Shown: positions 1 to 10,802, numbered from the stretch's first letter. The stretch: 64,000 bases of DNA from Hemerocallis citrina (GCA_017893485.1 CM030361.1:305622822-305686821), one strand, 5' to 3'. Notes: a model not told the origin generated them from the letters alone. Program-made: numbers and translations.

Positions 1-540
1 TTCAACCTCGATAAAATAACAGAAGAATCAAAGTAGTTAACAAAATTCAGTACACCATACGAATTTTATGAATGAAACGTATTACCTTTCGGATATAAAA
101 ACAGTCTAGAAGTATTTCAAGAATATACAGATAAGATATTTAAAAAATACAACAATTTTATATAAGCATACATAGATTATATTCTAATAGGACCCGAAAA
201 CGAAGAGTAACATAAAGAACATTTATTAAAATTCATAGAAATAGTTAAAAATGCGGGAATTATACTATCAAAAAAGAAAATGGAACTGTTCAAAACAAAG
301 ATAGAATTCTTAGGAACAAAATTTTCACATGAAGGAATAGAACTATAGCCACAAATAGCAGAAAAAGTAAAGACATTTCCAAATGTTTTAAAAGAAAAAA
401 GAGAAGTACAAGACAAAATCGGACTACTAAATCAAACAAGAGAATATATACCAAATTTATCAGCGAAAATAAATTGTCTACATTAAAAACTGAAAAAGTT
501 CAAGAAATGAGAATGGACCTTTGAAGAGGAAGAAAAATTT
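1..540 (+). pseudogene. Endogenous pararetrovirus reverse transcriptase relic
   Basis: One plus-strand frame reads as the second half of a pararetroviral (Caulimoviridae-type) reverse transcriptase. It shows a PFGYKNS block about 25 codons in, a region aligned with the catalytic loop that now reads YIDYIL, a KKKMELFKTKIEFLG block and a LNQTREYIPNLS block typical of the RT/RNase H connection. The frame contains several stop codons and the second catalytic Asp is replaced by Tyr, so the copy is dead. The 5' part lies outside the window and RNase H is lost after about base 540. The assignment to Caulimoviridae rather than a Ty3 element rests on the connection block and on neighbouring frames, and is moderately sure. 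Confidence 0.6.
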
Positions 541-636
541 AAAATCTCTATTATATACCTACTTAGTTATGTCTGATTCTTTTGTTATGTCTGATTCTTT
601 TTCTGCGTTCATCTATTATATACCTACTTAGTTATT

Positions 637-768
637 TTATGTTCTTATTTTTGATTTATAAGTCCTTTTTATATCTCTAGAGAATTCTGGACCATTGTAA
701 TATTCTTCTAATTTTTGTATGTTTATCATATAATTTTTTAATTCTATTTTTTTTGGAATATTATCCAT
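637..768 (-). pseudogene. Short minus-strand frame next to the pararetroviral array
   Basis: A 43-codon frame starting with ATG at 768 (MDNIPKKIELKNY...) ends at a TAA at 637. It follows the tandem monomers in the minus direction and has the same Lys/Ile/Asn-rich composition as their frame. I do not recognise a family; by position it may be part of the same viral relic. It is oriented opposite to the RT relic at 1-540, which indicates rearrangement. Confidence 0.3.
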
Positions 769-1940
769 ACTAACTTAATTCCTATAATTTAATAATTTGT
801 GTCCCAGTAGGCGTTAGTAATACCAATTTGCTTCTTCGTTTATATAATCTAATACCGTGTATGCTATTACTTTTTGTATTTTTTTAGGTAACTTTTCAGT
901 TACTCTATTTGTTATCACTAAATATTTTGATATCTCATTATCAGTTATATGCTTTCTTTCTATCAATCTTTTATCAACGTATCTTATTTTAAATTTTGAA
1001 AGGTTTTTAATCTTAGTATTCTTATATTTTGTGAAGTATCCAGTTTTTATAAGGTTCGAGAGATATTATAATCTCTAATTTCTAAAGTAGGGTTATATAG
1101 AAAATTTATGTTTAGTTTTTTATAATAAACTGGATCAGTTTGGTAAGTATTTTTTGAAATGGATCAGTTTGATAAATATTTTGGGTCCTAGCTAGTGTTG
1201 GTACTACCCATTTGCTTCTTCGTTTATATGATCTAATACCGTGCATGCTATTACTTTTTGTGTTTTTTTAGATAACTTTTTAATTACTCCATTTATTATT
1301 ACTAAATATTCTAATATCTCTTTATCAGTTATATGATTTCTTTCTATCAATTTTTTATCAACATATCTTATTTTAAATTTTGAAAGGTTTTTAATCTTAG
1401 CATTCTTATTTTTTGTGAAGTATCCAGTTTTTTATAAGGTTCGAGAGATATTATAATTTCTATTTTCTAAAGTAGGGTTATATAGAATATTTATTTTAGT
1501 TTTTTTATAATAAACTGGATCAATTTGATAAATATTTTGGGTCCTAGTAGGTGTTGATAATATCAATTTGCTTCTTCGTTTATATGATCTAATACTGTGC
1601 ATGCTATTACTTTTTGTGTTTTTTTAGGTAACTTTTCAGTTACTCTATTTGTTATTACTAAATATTCTGATATCTCTTTATCAGTTATATGATTTCTTTC
1701 TATCAATCTTTTATCAACGTATCTTATTTTAAATTTAAAAAGGTTTTTAATCTTAGCATTCTTATTTTTTGTAAAGTATCCAGTTTTTTATAAGGTTCGA
1801 GAGATATTATAATTTCTAATTTCTAAAGTAAGGTTATCTAGAAATTTTATTTTTTGTTTTTCATAAAAAAATGGACCAGTTTGGTAAATATTTTTGGAAA
1901 TGGATCAGTTTGATAAGTATTTTGGGTCCTAGTAGGTGTT

Positions 1941-2186
1941 TTTTTTTTTTTGGGAAGGGGAAGGTGAACTCTGGTTACCCTGTTTCATTAATAAAAAATT
2001 AACAATACAAACCCAGAGAACTGGGCCAGACAGAAAATAAAATATACATGCAGCAACATGACCCGCACAAACAGCAGATCCCTCCAACAATCCTGGAGGG
2101 TGGGCGGACAACTCGGACCCGCTAAATTGTATGTACGTCAGTTTAGTTTCGTACACTGCCTCCACGTCACGTGCACACCTACCTGA
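1941..2186 (-). mobile_element. Short retroposed (LINE/SINE-type) fragment with 16-bp TSD
   Basis: A 246-bp insertion lies inside one tandem monomer. On the plus strand it opens with a run of T (the poly-A tail on the minus strand) and ends at CACCTACCTGA. It is bracketed by a perfect 16-bp duplication, GGTCCTAGTAGGTGTT, at 1925-1940 and 2187-2202. Poly-A plus a long target duplication is the mark of target-primed retroposition. No clear pol III box A/B is visible, so a 5'-truncated LINE 3' end is the likeliest source. Confidence 0.8.
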
Positions 2187-2977
2187 GGTCCTAGTAGGTG
2201 TTGGTAATACCAATTTGCTTCTTCATTTATATAATCTAATACCGTGTATGCTATTACTTTTTGTATTTTTTTAGGTAAATTTTCAGTTACTCTATTTGTT
2301 ATTACTAAATATACTGATATCTCTTTATCAGTTATATGCTTTCTTTCTATCAATCTTTTATCAACGTATTTTATTGTAAATTTTGAAAGGTTTTTAATCT
2401 TAGCATTCTTATTTTTTGTGAAGTATCCAGTTTTTAATAAGGTTCGAGAGATATTATAATTTCTAATTTCTAAAGTAGGGTTATATAGAAAATTTATTTT
2501 TAGTTTTTTTATAATAAACTGAATCAATTTGGTAAATATTTTTGGAAATAGATCAGCTTGATAAATATTTTGGGTCCTAGTAGGTGTTGGTAATACCAAT
2601 TTGCTTCTTCGTTTATATGATCTAATACCGTGCATGCTATTACTTTTTGTATTTTTTTAGGTAACTTTTAAGTTACTCTAGTTGTTATTACTAAATATTT
2701 TGATATCTTTTTTTCAAGTATATGCTTTCTTTCTATCAATCTTTTATCAACGTATTTTATTGTAAATTTTGAAAAGTTTTTAATCTTAGCATTCTTATTT
2801 TTTGTGAATTATCCAGTTTTTTATTAAGTTCGAGAGATATTATCATTTCTAATTTCTAAAGTAGGTCATATAGAAATTTTATTTTTAAGTTTTTATAATA
2901 AAATGGACCAGTTTGGTAAATATTTTTGGAAATGGATCAATTTGATAAATATTTTGTTTCCTAGTAGGTGTTGGTAA

Positions 2978-3239
2978 CATTGGCGGAGCCACATCCAAGC
3001 CAGGGTGAGCAGCTGCTCCCCCTGAGTTTTGGTAGGCTCTTTGTATAAGTGCAGTTATTTTTTATATTTTAAATGAAAGTCCATGCAGTGCTCCTCCTAG
3101 GCGTGGCCCACAACTAAAGGTCCATACAACCGCTTCTCACACCACCCGATCCGCTCCCTCTTCTGCTGTTGTTCGCTTTTTCTTCGTTTAGTTCTTGTGA
3201 TTTCGCTTTTGCTGGATGAAAATCTTGGCTTCGCCACTG
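2978..3239. mobile_element. hAT-type MITE
   Basis: A 262-bp insertion has terminal inverted repeats CATTGGCGGAGCC / CAGTGGCGAAGCC and 8-bp flanking duplications GTTGGTAA (2970-2977) and GTTGGTAC (3240-3247). An 8-bp TSD with CA(G)NGGCGGAGCC-type termini is typical of non-autonomous hAT elements. It encodes nothing and interrupts the last tandem monomer. Confidence 0.85.
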
Positions 3240-3612
3240 GTTGGTACTACCAATTTGCTTCTTCGTTTATATAATCTAATACCGTGTATTTTATTACTTT
3301 TCGTGTTTTTTAGGTAACTTTTTAGTTAATCTATTTATTATTACTAAACATTCTGATATCTTTTTATCAGTTATATGCTTTCTTTCTATCAATTTTTTAT
3401 TAACGTATCTTATTTTAAAACTTGAAAGGTTTTTAATCTTAGTATTCTTAATTTTTTTTGAAGTATCCAGTTTTTTATAAGGTTCCGAGAGATGTTATAA
3501 TTTCTAATTTCTAAAGTAGGGTTATACAGATTTTTTTTAAAGTTTTTTATAATAAACTGGATCAATTTGGTAAATAGTTTTGAAAATGGATGAGTTTGAT
3601 AAATATTTTGGG

Positions 3613-3961
3613 TAAGTGGGTCAGGTTAATTGTGACAAACACTCCAAAGCATGCATATTCAATTTTCAACTTTATAATCGGATCAATTGGCCGAGATCAA
3701 GCATTCGCGCTAAAACAAGCAAGCAGCTGTCCATAGTTTGCATTGATCTTATGGCAGACGTACGTACGGTGTACAATGGAGTGGTGACCGATGACTGAGA
3801 AGATGCAGTACTTGGCCTTGGCAGTACGTACCTCGCGTTAATGCATGGCAGAGGATGGCGAACGTCGACGTACCCGACCCATTAACACTAAAGAACAATA
3901 CCCATTTAACACTAGAGAACAATACTACGTACTAAACATGTACAGTATTTATATGGGGTTG
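3613..3961. other. No recognisable feature
   Basis: Sequence between the tandem array and the LINE 3' end. A 60-codon frame at 3616-3798 has no recognisable motif. The stretch is rich in GTACGTAC and GCATGC palindromes but shows no gene. Confidence 0.4.
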
Positions 3962-4326
3962 TTTTTTTTTTTTTTTTGATGTAAGCGGATAGAGTCAAAC
4001 GACTCCAGTCCGATCAAAAAAATATATTAATAAAGCGGTTAAAACTGTACAGGCCAATAATAAGGGGTTTTACAAAAAGTAAAACAAGCGATAGCCTAAC
4101 AAAAACGCAGACAACTAGCAAGATACAGGTGATGAATCGGAACTAGAGACTATACAACAGAAAGAGATAATAAATAAAGCAACAGAGACGGGCTGGTCGG
4201 GGACAGAGAACGCGACAAAACACCATCAGCTCGAACAACCCTCAGGGAAGGAATCAGAGTAGCTCGCGCCCATCTGGACGAAAGCCGGGATCCGATCTTG
4301 ACTGAGTCGACTAGTTAATGCTGTAT
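3962..4326 (-). mobile_element. LINE 3'-end fragment
   Basis: The plus strand opens with 16 T (a poly-A tail on the minus strand) followed by GATGTAAGCGGATAGAGTC. Read on the minus strand this is a 3' UTR ending in GGACTGGAGTCGTTTGACTC, then A16. A related tail, GGCTGGAGTCATTTGACTC, occurs at about 31175-31205 on the plus strand, which supports a retrotransposon 3' terminus. No coding region remains and no target duplication was found. Confidence 0.55.
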
Positions 4327-4327
4327 G

Positions 4328-4331
4328 TTTT

Positions 4332-4377
<46 letters not shown>

Positions 4378-4383
4378 GGGGGG
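4328..4383. repeat. Homopolymer block T14-G35-A-G6
   Basis: A run of 14 T is followed by 35 G, one A and six G. This creates long artificial proline/glycine frames. The run abuts a Tat-type LTR on the right. It can form G-quadruplexes if real; it could also be an assembly artefact. Confidence 0.9.
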
Positions 4384-4389
4384 TAGCAG

Positions 4390-4851
4390 GTGTGAGTTCT
4401 TGTAATTTGTGCAACAAAAGATGTGGTACTGACATCGATCCGATTCTAAGCTGACGGACCGGCTCGGGAGTAGCAGGTGGGAGGTAGAGGCCGGGTGCTT
4501 GGCTCGGACCCAGTAGCTCGGCTCGGATCTAGTAGCTCGGCTAGATCTTCTGTACCTGCACAATGCTTAGAAATACCGGGAGAAGTTCCGGCGACAGGCC
4601 CTTCGACGATCTAGTTAGTCACTGAGAAAGCAACAGTAGTTAGGGTTCAGGTGGGAAAAGTCTCTTACCTTTTAAAGTGAGGAGGGGGAACTGGTATTTA
4701 TAGACAAAGGTAAACGGATCTGAGATCCTAACGGGCCGGGTTGCCTGAATCGGTTGAAGCCCAACCTGATGCTGGACCTGATGATCGCAGGAAAGTGGGT
4801 TTTGAGGAGATCTGAGGGCCCTTATTGCGCCACTCTCTCTATTCCATATCA
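4390..4851 (-). mobile_element. Tat-type Ty3/gypsy LTR copy
   Basis: On the minus strand this runs from TGATATGG (4851) through a TATA box, TCTATAAATACC (about 4694-4706), to a transcribed part with CGAAGGGCCTGTCGCCGG and TTCTAAGCATTGTGCAGGT. The same order of motifs (TATAAATACC, CGAAGGG, CCCGGTGTTTC, TTTGTGCAGGT) is seen in the LTR at 55995-56574, which is followed by a Tat-type primer-binding site. The right end runs into the G homopolymer and no internal region follows, so it is a truncated or solo LTR. Confidence 0.6.
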
Positions 4852-4976
4852 CTCGTTTAATTATGTATCTTAATGATTCACACTCGTTACAAGCAGTTGT
4901 GAGATAGTTACGACATGTGTGATTGAATGAAAGGTCAACTCAAGTTAACCTTTTCAATTTCTCCCTTTTCTCGATA

Positions 4977-5541
4977 CATTAAGAACATGATAAATTTCAG
5001 TTAACCTTACTGTAATTTATATCTTTGACGGTTAACCATACTAAATTTTTTTTTTTACAATTAATCCTTCTGAAGTTAGTTTTTTGGCGTTTTGGCGTAC
5101 TCCGTATTAGTAAAATCGCACAAATGACTCCGTATTTGTAAAATCGCACAAACGACAGTAAAAAATTGTGAAATTTTGTGAGTAAATTGGATTCACCAAA
5201 TACAAGCTAACATAACTTTTATAAATGAGTTTCGGCTCACGGTTTGCTAGATACAAGCAAAAACAAATAAAGTGATACATGGTCACCTCTCTCTCAAACC
5301 GTGAGTCGAAACTCACTTATACATGTTGCATTAGCTTGTGTTTGATATATTCGACCCAGCTAATAGCAAAGTTACGTAATTTTTGGTTGTTGTTTGTGCA
5401 ATTTTGTAACTACGGAGTATGCCAAAATGCTTAAAAAAGACTAACTTCAGTATGATTAATTGCCAATTTTTTTTTTTAGTATAAACTATTAAAGGTATAA
5501 ACTATCCTATAGGGTTAACTGAAATTTATCCTTAAGAACGT
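4977..5541. mobile_element. Long-TIR fold-back MITE
   Basis: Two arms of about 130 bp are imperfect inverted copies. The left arm (about 4977-5107) runs from TTAAGAACATGATAAATTTC to TTGGCGTACTCCGT. The right arm (about 5412-5541) runs from ACGGAGTATGCCAAAATGC to GAAATTTATCCTTAAGAAC. Inside, a second inverted pair (GAGTTTCGGCTCACGG / CCGTGAGTCGAAACTC) surrounds the centre. There is no coding sequence. A Mutator-like origin is possible but no 9-bp TSD was seen. The outer part of the right arm is also the start of the tandem duplication at 5470. Confidence 0.65.
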
Positions 5542-6230
5542 TCCTACCAACATATTTTATACTTTTATTAGTAATAGTATAAATCTCTTAGGAATAATGG
5601 GGACATTCTCTTCTACTAGAAACATATTTTATTCTATTTTTTAACAACAATTTTTTTATGGCAACTTGAGAATTGTACATAGAATAGATACTTATATGCA
5701 TTGAACTTGCAAGTGAATGTGGATAAGGAACAAAGAAAAATCTTTGATAATATACAAACAAAACTCTTTTTCACAAAACTGAAATGCATTGAACTTGCAA
5801 GTGATCGAAAACATTCTTGAAGGTCCCCTACAAAGTATCAAACCAATCACAAAGTTACAGAGCTCTATTGAGAAAACACACTCTCTATACAATTGGATCA
5901 TACCATATACATCTTCTCATATATATCACACTTACAATACCATTAACCTCTCTCGCACATTGCACCAAGTTAACAAAATCCAGAAAAAAATTTGTTTCTC
6001 AACCCTTCAATTTTGACCACAAATTTCCATTAGATTCTTCCACTCTAATTTTCTTATACACTTTACAACCATCTAAAAAAACTCTTCTGTTGTTCACAAC
6101 AGTTCAAGCAAACTTTTGAAAATTAAAATATCCCTAACAAAATTAGCACATTTCAAAATATTTATATATATATAACCAAAACAAACATGCGATTTTTTTT
6201 ATATAAAAGTAGATTAATTAACATGTACAA

Positions 6231-6235
<5 letters not shown>

Positions 6236-6302
<67 letters not shown>
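6236..6302. repeat. (AT)n microsatellite, duplication unit 1
   Basis: About 33 AT repeats lie downstream (in gene orientation) of ERF exon 2b. The paralogous tract in unit 2 (about 7828-7886) is shorter, so the length changed after the duplication. Confidence 0.95.
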
Positions 6303-6305
<3 letters not shown>

Positions 6306-6441
6306 ATAAAATAGTATTTATTCAGTTAGGGATATTTTCATTTAAAGTGTATAAAAGAAAATTCTTAGTGAAAAGCTGCGGGCAAAAAAAGGGTCACATT
6401 AACAAATTTAATTTCCTCATAATCAATCAGTGGTTACCTAG

Positions 6442-6977
6442 CTATTGTCTTTCTCCCTTTGATCCACCTTGAGTAGCCCATGAGCTTGAAGAAGATGGTG
6501 AAGAAGCTGAACTCCCAACATTCGACATTGAAAAGTCGATAAACTCTTGTGGTGGTGTTTGCGAACCTCCTCCGTAAACAAATGGAGACTGATCACTACC
6601 ATAAAGCCCTGATACCACATTGTGCAAATCTTCATCCCCACTACTTTGCAGTAACTGTGCATACTGAACCAGGTGAGGGTCTGGAGTAGTAGTACTATGC
6701 ATGAACGGACCAGGGTCGGGTGGTGGTCGACTAGGGATTCCTCGAGTCACTACAAACCCAAGGTCAGTTCGGCCTTGGACTCGTTCCGGGAAGTTGAGTT
6801 TTGCTTTGTTGCCTTTAAAACGGAGGGCAGCTTCATCGTAGGCAATGGCTGCACCTTCAGCTGTCTCGAAGGTGCCAAGCCAAACTCGGGCAGCTTTCTT
6901 CGGGTCACGAATCTCCGCCGCCCATTTGCCCCATGGTCTTTGTCTAACTCCTCTGTAGTGCCTTTTTTTCACAGATT
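6442..6977 (-). CDS. ERF transcription factor, downstream copy of exon 2 (exon 2b, AP2 domain)
   Basis: This is a full second copy of the ERF gene's terminal exon, 536 nt, the same length as exon 2a with no indel. It begins after an AG acceptor (GTATATCAATAAAG) and encodes [13 protein letters not shown], a complete 58-residue AP2 domain with the WLGTF core, the [10 protein letters not shown] extension and a Ser-rich tail ending at a TAG. It differs from exon 2a at four residues (H/Q, T/S, G/R and V/I). It has no exon 1 of its own. In frame with the same phase-1 junction, it could be an alternative last exon of the exon 1 at 13181-13415, or an orphan pseudo-exon. If expressed, the product would be a nuclear GCC-box-binding factor. 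Expression is unknown. Confidence 0.75.
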
Positions 6978-7825
6978 CTTTATTGATATACATATAGAGA
7001 GAATGAACAGAACAGAATAAATATATATAGTTTATGATGAAGACCAAAAAATTCTCTAATTTTTTTTTAGTATAAACTGTTAAAGGTATAAACTATCCTA
7101 TAGGGTTAACTGAAATTTATCCTTAAGAACATTCCTACCAACATATTTGATACTTTTATTAGTAATAGTATAAATTTCTTAGGAATAATGGGGACATTCT
7201 CTTCTACTAGAAACATATTTTATTCTCTTTTTTAACAACAATTTTTTTATGGCAACTTGAGAATTGTACATAGAATAGATACTTATATGCATTGAACTTG
7301 CAAGTGAATGTGGATAAGGAACAAAGAAAAATCTTTGATAATATACAAACAAAACTCTTTTTCACAAAACTGAAATGCATTGAACTTGCAAGTGATCGAA
7401 AACATTCTTGAAGGTCCCCTACAAAGTATCAAACCAATCACAAAGTTACAGAGCTCTATTGAGAAAACACACTCTCTATACAATTGGATCATACCATATA
7501 CATCTTCTCATATATATCACACTTACAATACCATTAACCTCTCTCGCACATTGCACCAAGTTAACAAAATCCAGAAAAAAATTTGTTTCTCAACCCTTCA
7601 ATTTTGACCGCAAATTTCCATTAGATTCTTCCACTCTAATTTTCTGATACACTTCACAACCATCTAAAAAACTCTTCTGTTGTTCACAACAGTTCAAGCC
7701 AACTTTTGAAAATGAAAATATCCCTAACAAAATTAGCACATTTCAAAATATTTATATATATATAACCAAAACATACCAAAACATGCGATTTTTTTTTATA
7801 AAAGTAGATTAATTAACATGTACAA

Positions 7826-7827
<2 letters not shown>

Positions 7828-7886
<59 letters not shown>
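7828..7886. repeat. (AT)n microsatellite, duplication unit 2
   Basis: Paralogue of the 6236-6302 tract. It lies just downstream of ERF exon 2a in gene orientation, between the two exon 2 copies. Confidence 0.95.
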
Positions 7887-7888
<2 letters not shown>

Positions 7889-8017
7889 ATAAAATAGTAT
7901 TTATTCAGTTAGGGATATTTTCATTTAAAGTGTATAAAAGAAAATTCTTAGTGAAAAGCTGCGGGCAAAAAAAGGGTCACATTAACAAATTTAATTTCCT
8001 CATAATCAATCACCTAG

Positions 8018-8553
8018 CTATTGTCTTTCTCCCTTTGATCCACCTTGAGTAGCCCATGAGCTTGAAGAAGATGGTGAAGAAGCTGAACTCCCAATATTCG
8101 ACATTGAAAAGTCGATAAACTCTTGTGGTGGTGTTTGCGAACCTCCTCCGTAAACAAATGGAGACTGATCACTACCATAAAGCCCTGATACCACATTGTG
8201 CAAATCTTCATCCCTACTACTTTGCAGCAACTGGGCATACTGAACCAGGTGAGGGTCTGGAGTAGTACTACTCTGCATGAACGGACCAGGGTCGGGTGGT
8301 GGTCGACTAGGGATTCCTCGAGTCACTACAAACCCAAGGTCAGTTCGGCCTTGGACTCGTTCCGGGAAGTTGAGTTTTGCTTTGTTGCCTTTAAAACGGA
8401 GGGCAGCTTCATCGTAGGCAATGGCTGCACCTTCAGCTGTCTCGAAGGTGCCAAGCCAAACTCGGGCAGCTTTCTTCGGGTCACGAATCTCCGCCGCCCA
8501 TTTGCCCCATGGTCTTTGTCTAACTCCTCTATAGTGCCTTTTTTTCACAGATT
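8018..8553 (-). CDS. ERF transcription factor, exon 2a (AP2 domain, subgroup X / B-4 type)
   Basis: The exon starts after the acceptor CAATAAAG and joins exon 1 in frame (phase 1; GAG CAA G|AA TCT). It encodes a complete AP2/ERF domain at about residues 86-143 of the joined protein, with [18 protein letters not shown], the ERF-type Ala14/Asp19 pair rather than the DREB Val/Glu, and WLGTF. The [10 protein letters not shown] extension after the domain is typical of ERF subgroup X (RAP2.6L/ERF113, ERF114, ERF115, ABR1). The tail holds a Gly/Pro-rich stretch and a Ser run near the C terminus. The family binds GCC boxes in the nucleus and acts in wound, hormone and regeneration responses (known of the family, not shown here). 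The joined CDS would be 256 codons, the usual length. The exon is open and undamaged. Confidence 0.85.
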
Positions 8554-9151
8554 CTTTATTGATATACATATAGAGAGAATGAACAGAACAGAATAAATAT
8601 ATATAGTTTATGATGAAGACCAAAAAATTCTCTAATTTAATCACACTAAAAGCTCTTATCTTAAATCCTCATATGCACGATCCACATCCGTTAAACTTAA
8701 GTCTTATCATTTTTCTTTTTTTACCGGTAAAAGGTAGGATTATCCTACCACACAGCAAATATAAATATATTGAACTCAAGTCATATCATAAAGCATAGAA
8801 TGATGAAAAATCATTAGGTCTAGTGCATTATTCCTTTTCATTATGAGGTTTAATTTACTTATTAAAATTATTATTCTTTAATAACAAAACATTAAGAGGT
8901 TAATTTACAATCTTTCATCAATTTCCAATTTTTTTACTTAAAACTTTGCAATGTAAAGATACTAACAAGTTTTAGCATGACATACGAAGAAATTTCCTCC
9001 TGTTACTGATGATTGAATAGGAGTGGAAATAAATATTAATATATATTAAAACCGAGTTTTTTTTCTTTCACCCACTTAGTTTCAAAATTATGGCTATACT
9101 TTTTTTTTCCCTTCTAATTCCTCTAGTGAAAATATATACATACCTTGTAAA

Positions 9152-9506
9152 TGTTAGGTTTTGTGAGAAATTAACAATTAGGAATTATGGTTAATATCTA
9201 GATCTAAGTTATTTGAGATATTCACCCTAGGTATCAAGATTGGAATACCTAGACTGTTATCACAAGCCAGTATTTATTTCTAAATACTGGTTTGGGTACT
9301 GGGTTCTCAATATTAACGACCCTACCGATGGACCAAAACTCCGAAGTTGTGGTAAGGGTGAGGGTTTTAATATTTATATTCTAACACTCAACTCAACCCA
9401 CATTCCGATATCCATACAATTAGTACGTGTAACACACGTGTTACCCATAGAACAATATTACACATAATATTGTTCATATAATGAGAATATACCTATGTAT
9501 CCAACA
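9152..9506 (-). mobile_element. Solo LTR of a Ty1/copia-type element
   Basis: A 355-bp element reads on the minus strand from TGTTGGATACATAGG to CACAAAACCTAACA and has the perfect 5-bp duplication GTAAA on both sides (9147-9151 and 9507-9511). It matches the LTRs of the copia element at 16160-22022 over most of its length (AAACCAGTATTTA, CTTGTGATA and the CACAAAACCTAACA end). No internal sequence is present, so it arose by LTR-LTR recombination. It lies within the ERF intron, in the same orientation as the gene. Confidence 0.9.
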
Positions 9507-9751
9507 GTAAAAGTGTCAATTAGAAGAAAAAAGAATGCAATATGTACGTTGTATACTGAACTTTTAAGAGCTGTTAGTAATATCTGACCTAAAAATTTTG
9601 ATTTTCAGCAAACAAAAGTACAACCTTATAAAGGAAAGGAAAATTTTTGATAGGAAAAAAAAAGGGTTTGAGTGGTGAAAAGGGAGAAATGAGTATTTTT
9701 TATAAAAAGAACGGATAATAATAGAGTTAGAATACAGCTAGCAATTTTCTC

Positions 9752-10093
9752 TCTTTTGTTTTTTTGTTTTTTTGTATTTTTTGACATTGAGCCGTAGAGA
9801 CCCACATTTCCAAATAATTCTATCTAAGGCCAGAATCAGGGCCGGCCCTACTCTAGAGACGGGTAAGGCAGCCGTCTTAGGGCCCCGAAGATTTCGCGAT
9901 TTTAGGAACCCCAAATTTGAACTTCTCTTGTAAATATAGACACGTATTTTGCGCGTAAAGAAAAATGCTATTAGGGGACCCCATTTCGGAAGTTCGCTTA
10001 GGACCCTCGGGAACTCAGGGTCGGCCATAGCTGGAATCGAACATGTGACTAACCTAGAGTGAGAAGTCCAAGCCAAGTACTGTACTTTAAGTG
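9752..10093 (-). mobile_element. tRNA-derived SINE with 15-bp TSD
   Basis: On the minus strand the element starts at 10093 with a tRNA-like head carrying a pol III box B, GTTCGATTCC (10042-10033), and a box A-like TGGCTTGGACTT upstream. It continues with a GC-rich body containing GGGCCGGCCC and ends in an A-rich tail (CAAAAAAAC repeats) near 9752. The perfect 15-bp duplication GCTAGCAATTTTCTC is at 9737-9751 and 10094-10108. The 342-bp length fits plant SINEs. It is antisense relative to the window and sense relative to the ERF intron. Confidence 0.85.
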
Positions 10094-10384
10094 GCTAGCA
10101 ATTTTCTCCTGATATAGATATTTTATTGAACACACATACTAAAATCATACTAAAAACGAAGAAAACTGCAAGTGCAAGTGTCCTAGTAATGTAGTGATAA
10201 ACCTCCTAGTAGTTTAGTGATAAACCTCTTCATCTAGTAGGTGTGGCTATGACCTTGTTAAGGGAAAAAAAAATCCAAACAACAATTTTCAATTAAAAAG
10301 AAAAACAACAATTTCATTTTCACAGACATTTTCATAATCATACAGAGCACGTGCACATAAAGGGGTTGTTTGTTTGCCCTTTTT

Positions 10385-10690
10385 TTTTAATGGATAAGCA
10401 CTGTTCACTGGTTTTCTTATCTTAGATTTTGGTTGAATTTGGATTCCTACTGGAGCGTTACTATTGCAGCTGTAGCGCTATTGTAACACGTTCGCCCATA
10501 TAACTTTTACACGGAAAAAAATAATTCATGGACGAGCACTGTTCACAGGTTTGTTCAGTTTAATTTTGACTGGATTTGGATTCCTTCTGTAGCGCTACTA
10601 TAGCTACTGTAGTGCTACTATAGCACGTTCTGAAATACAGAAAAAATTTTGGATTTTAGTGAATGAACATTGTTCACTCTTTTTAAGTTG
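10385..10690. repeat. Dimeric ~150-bp repeat
   Basis: Two diverged copies share AAGCACTGTTCAC / GAGCACTGTTCAC, GGATTTGGATTCCT and CTGTAGCGCTA...TAGCACGTTC. The second copy also has an internal TAGCGCTACTATAGCTACTG duplication. Function unknown. Confidence 0.6.
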
Positions 10691-10802
10691 TTTTTATCTT
10701 CTCTCTTTTTACACTATTCAATAAAACAATTCCGCATACTCCTCTACATTAATTTTTTACTATTTTTTAAATTTTCTCTCTCTCTCTCTCCTCTCAATCA
10801 TA

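Larger units (their letters stand above)
801..3612 (-). repeat. Tandem array of ~380-bp monomers with a conserved minus-strand reading frame
   Basis: About six diverged monomers begin near 801, 1185, 1541, 2187, 2574 and 2958, each opening with a variant of GTCCTAGTAGGTGTTGGTA. The length is 356-387 bp without insertions. Read on the minus strand, each unit contains a frame of about 100 codons with recurring blocks such as VDKRLIERKHITDKEIS and LDYINEEANWYYQHLL. The longest open example is 2138-2635. Unit length is often not a multiple of three, so the frame shifts between units. Monomer 3 is split by a retroposed fragment at 1941-2186 and the last by a hAT MITE at 2978-3239. The adjoining RT relic suggests a pararetroviral source, but the protein is not recognised. 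Confidence 0.7.
5470..8638. repeat. Tandem duplication (two ~1.58-kb units) carrying ERF exon 2
   Basis: Unit 1 (about 5470-7057) and unit 2 (about 7058-8638) are near identical, including non-coding flanks. They differ by scattered single bases, a short indel near 7775, and the length of a TA microsatellite. The unit starts at the T-rich part of the fold-back element arm (TTTTTAGTATAAACT) and ends at AAAATTCTCTAAT. The junction shows a short AATTT overlap, as expected of microhomology-mediated or slippage duplication. The high identity implies a recent event. Confidence 0.95.

Noticed and set aside
4226..4563. Proline-run frames on the minus strand
   Set aside because: They are produced by the G35 homopolymer and have no other coding character.
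6673..7020. Plus-strand frame of 115 codons
   Set aside because: It is the antisense shadow of the AP2 exon; the same shadow occurs at 8198-8596.
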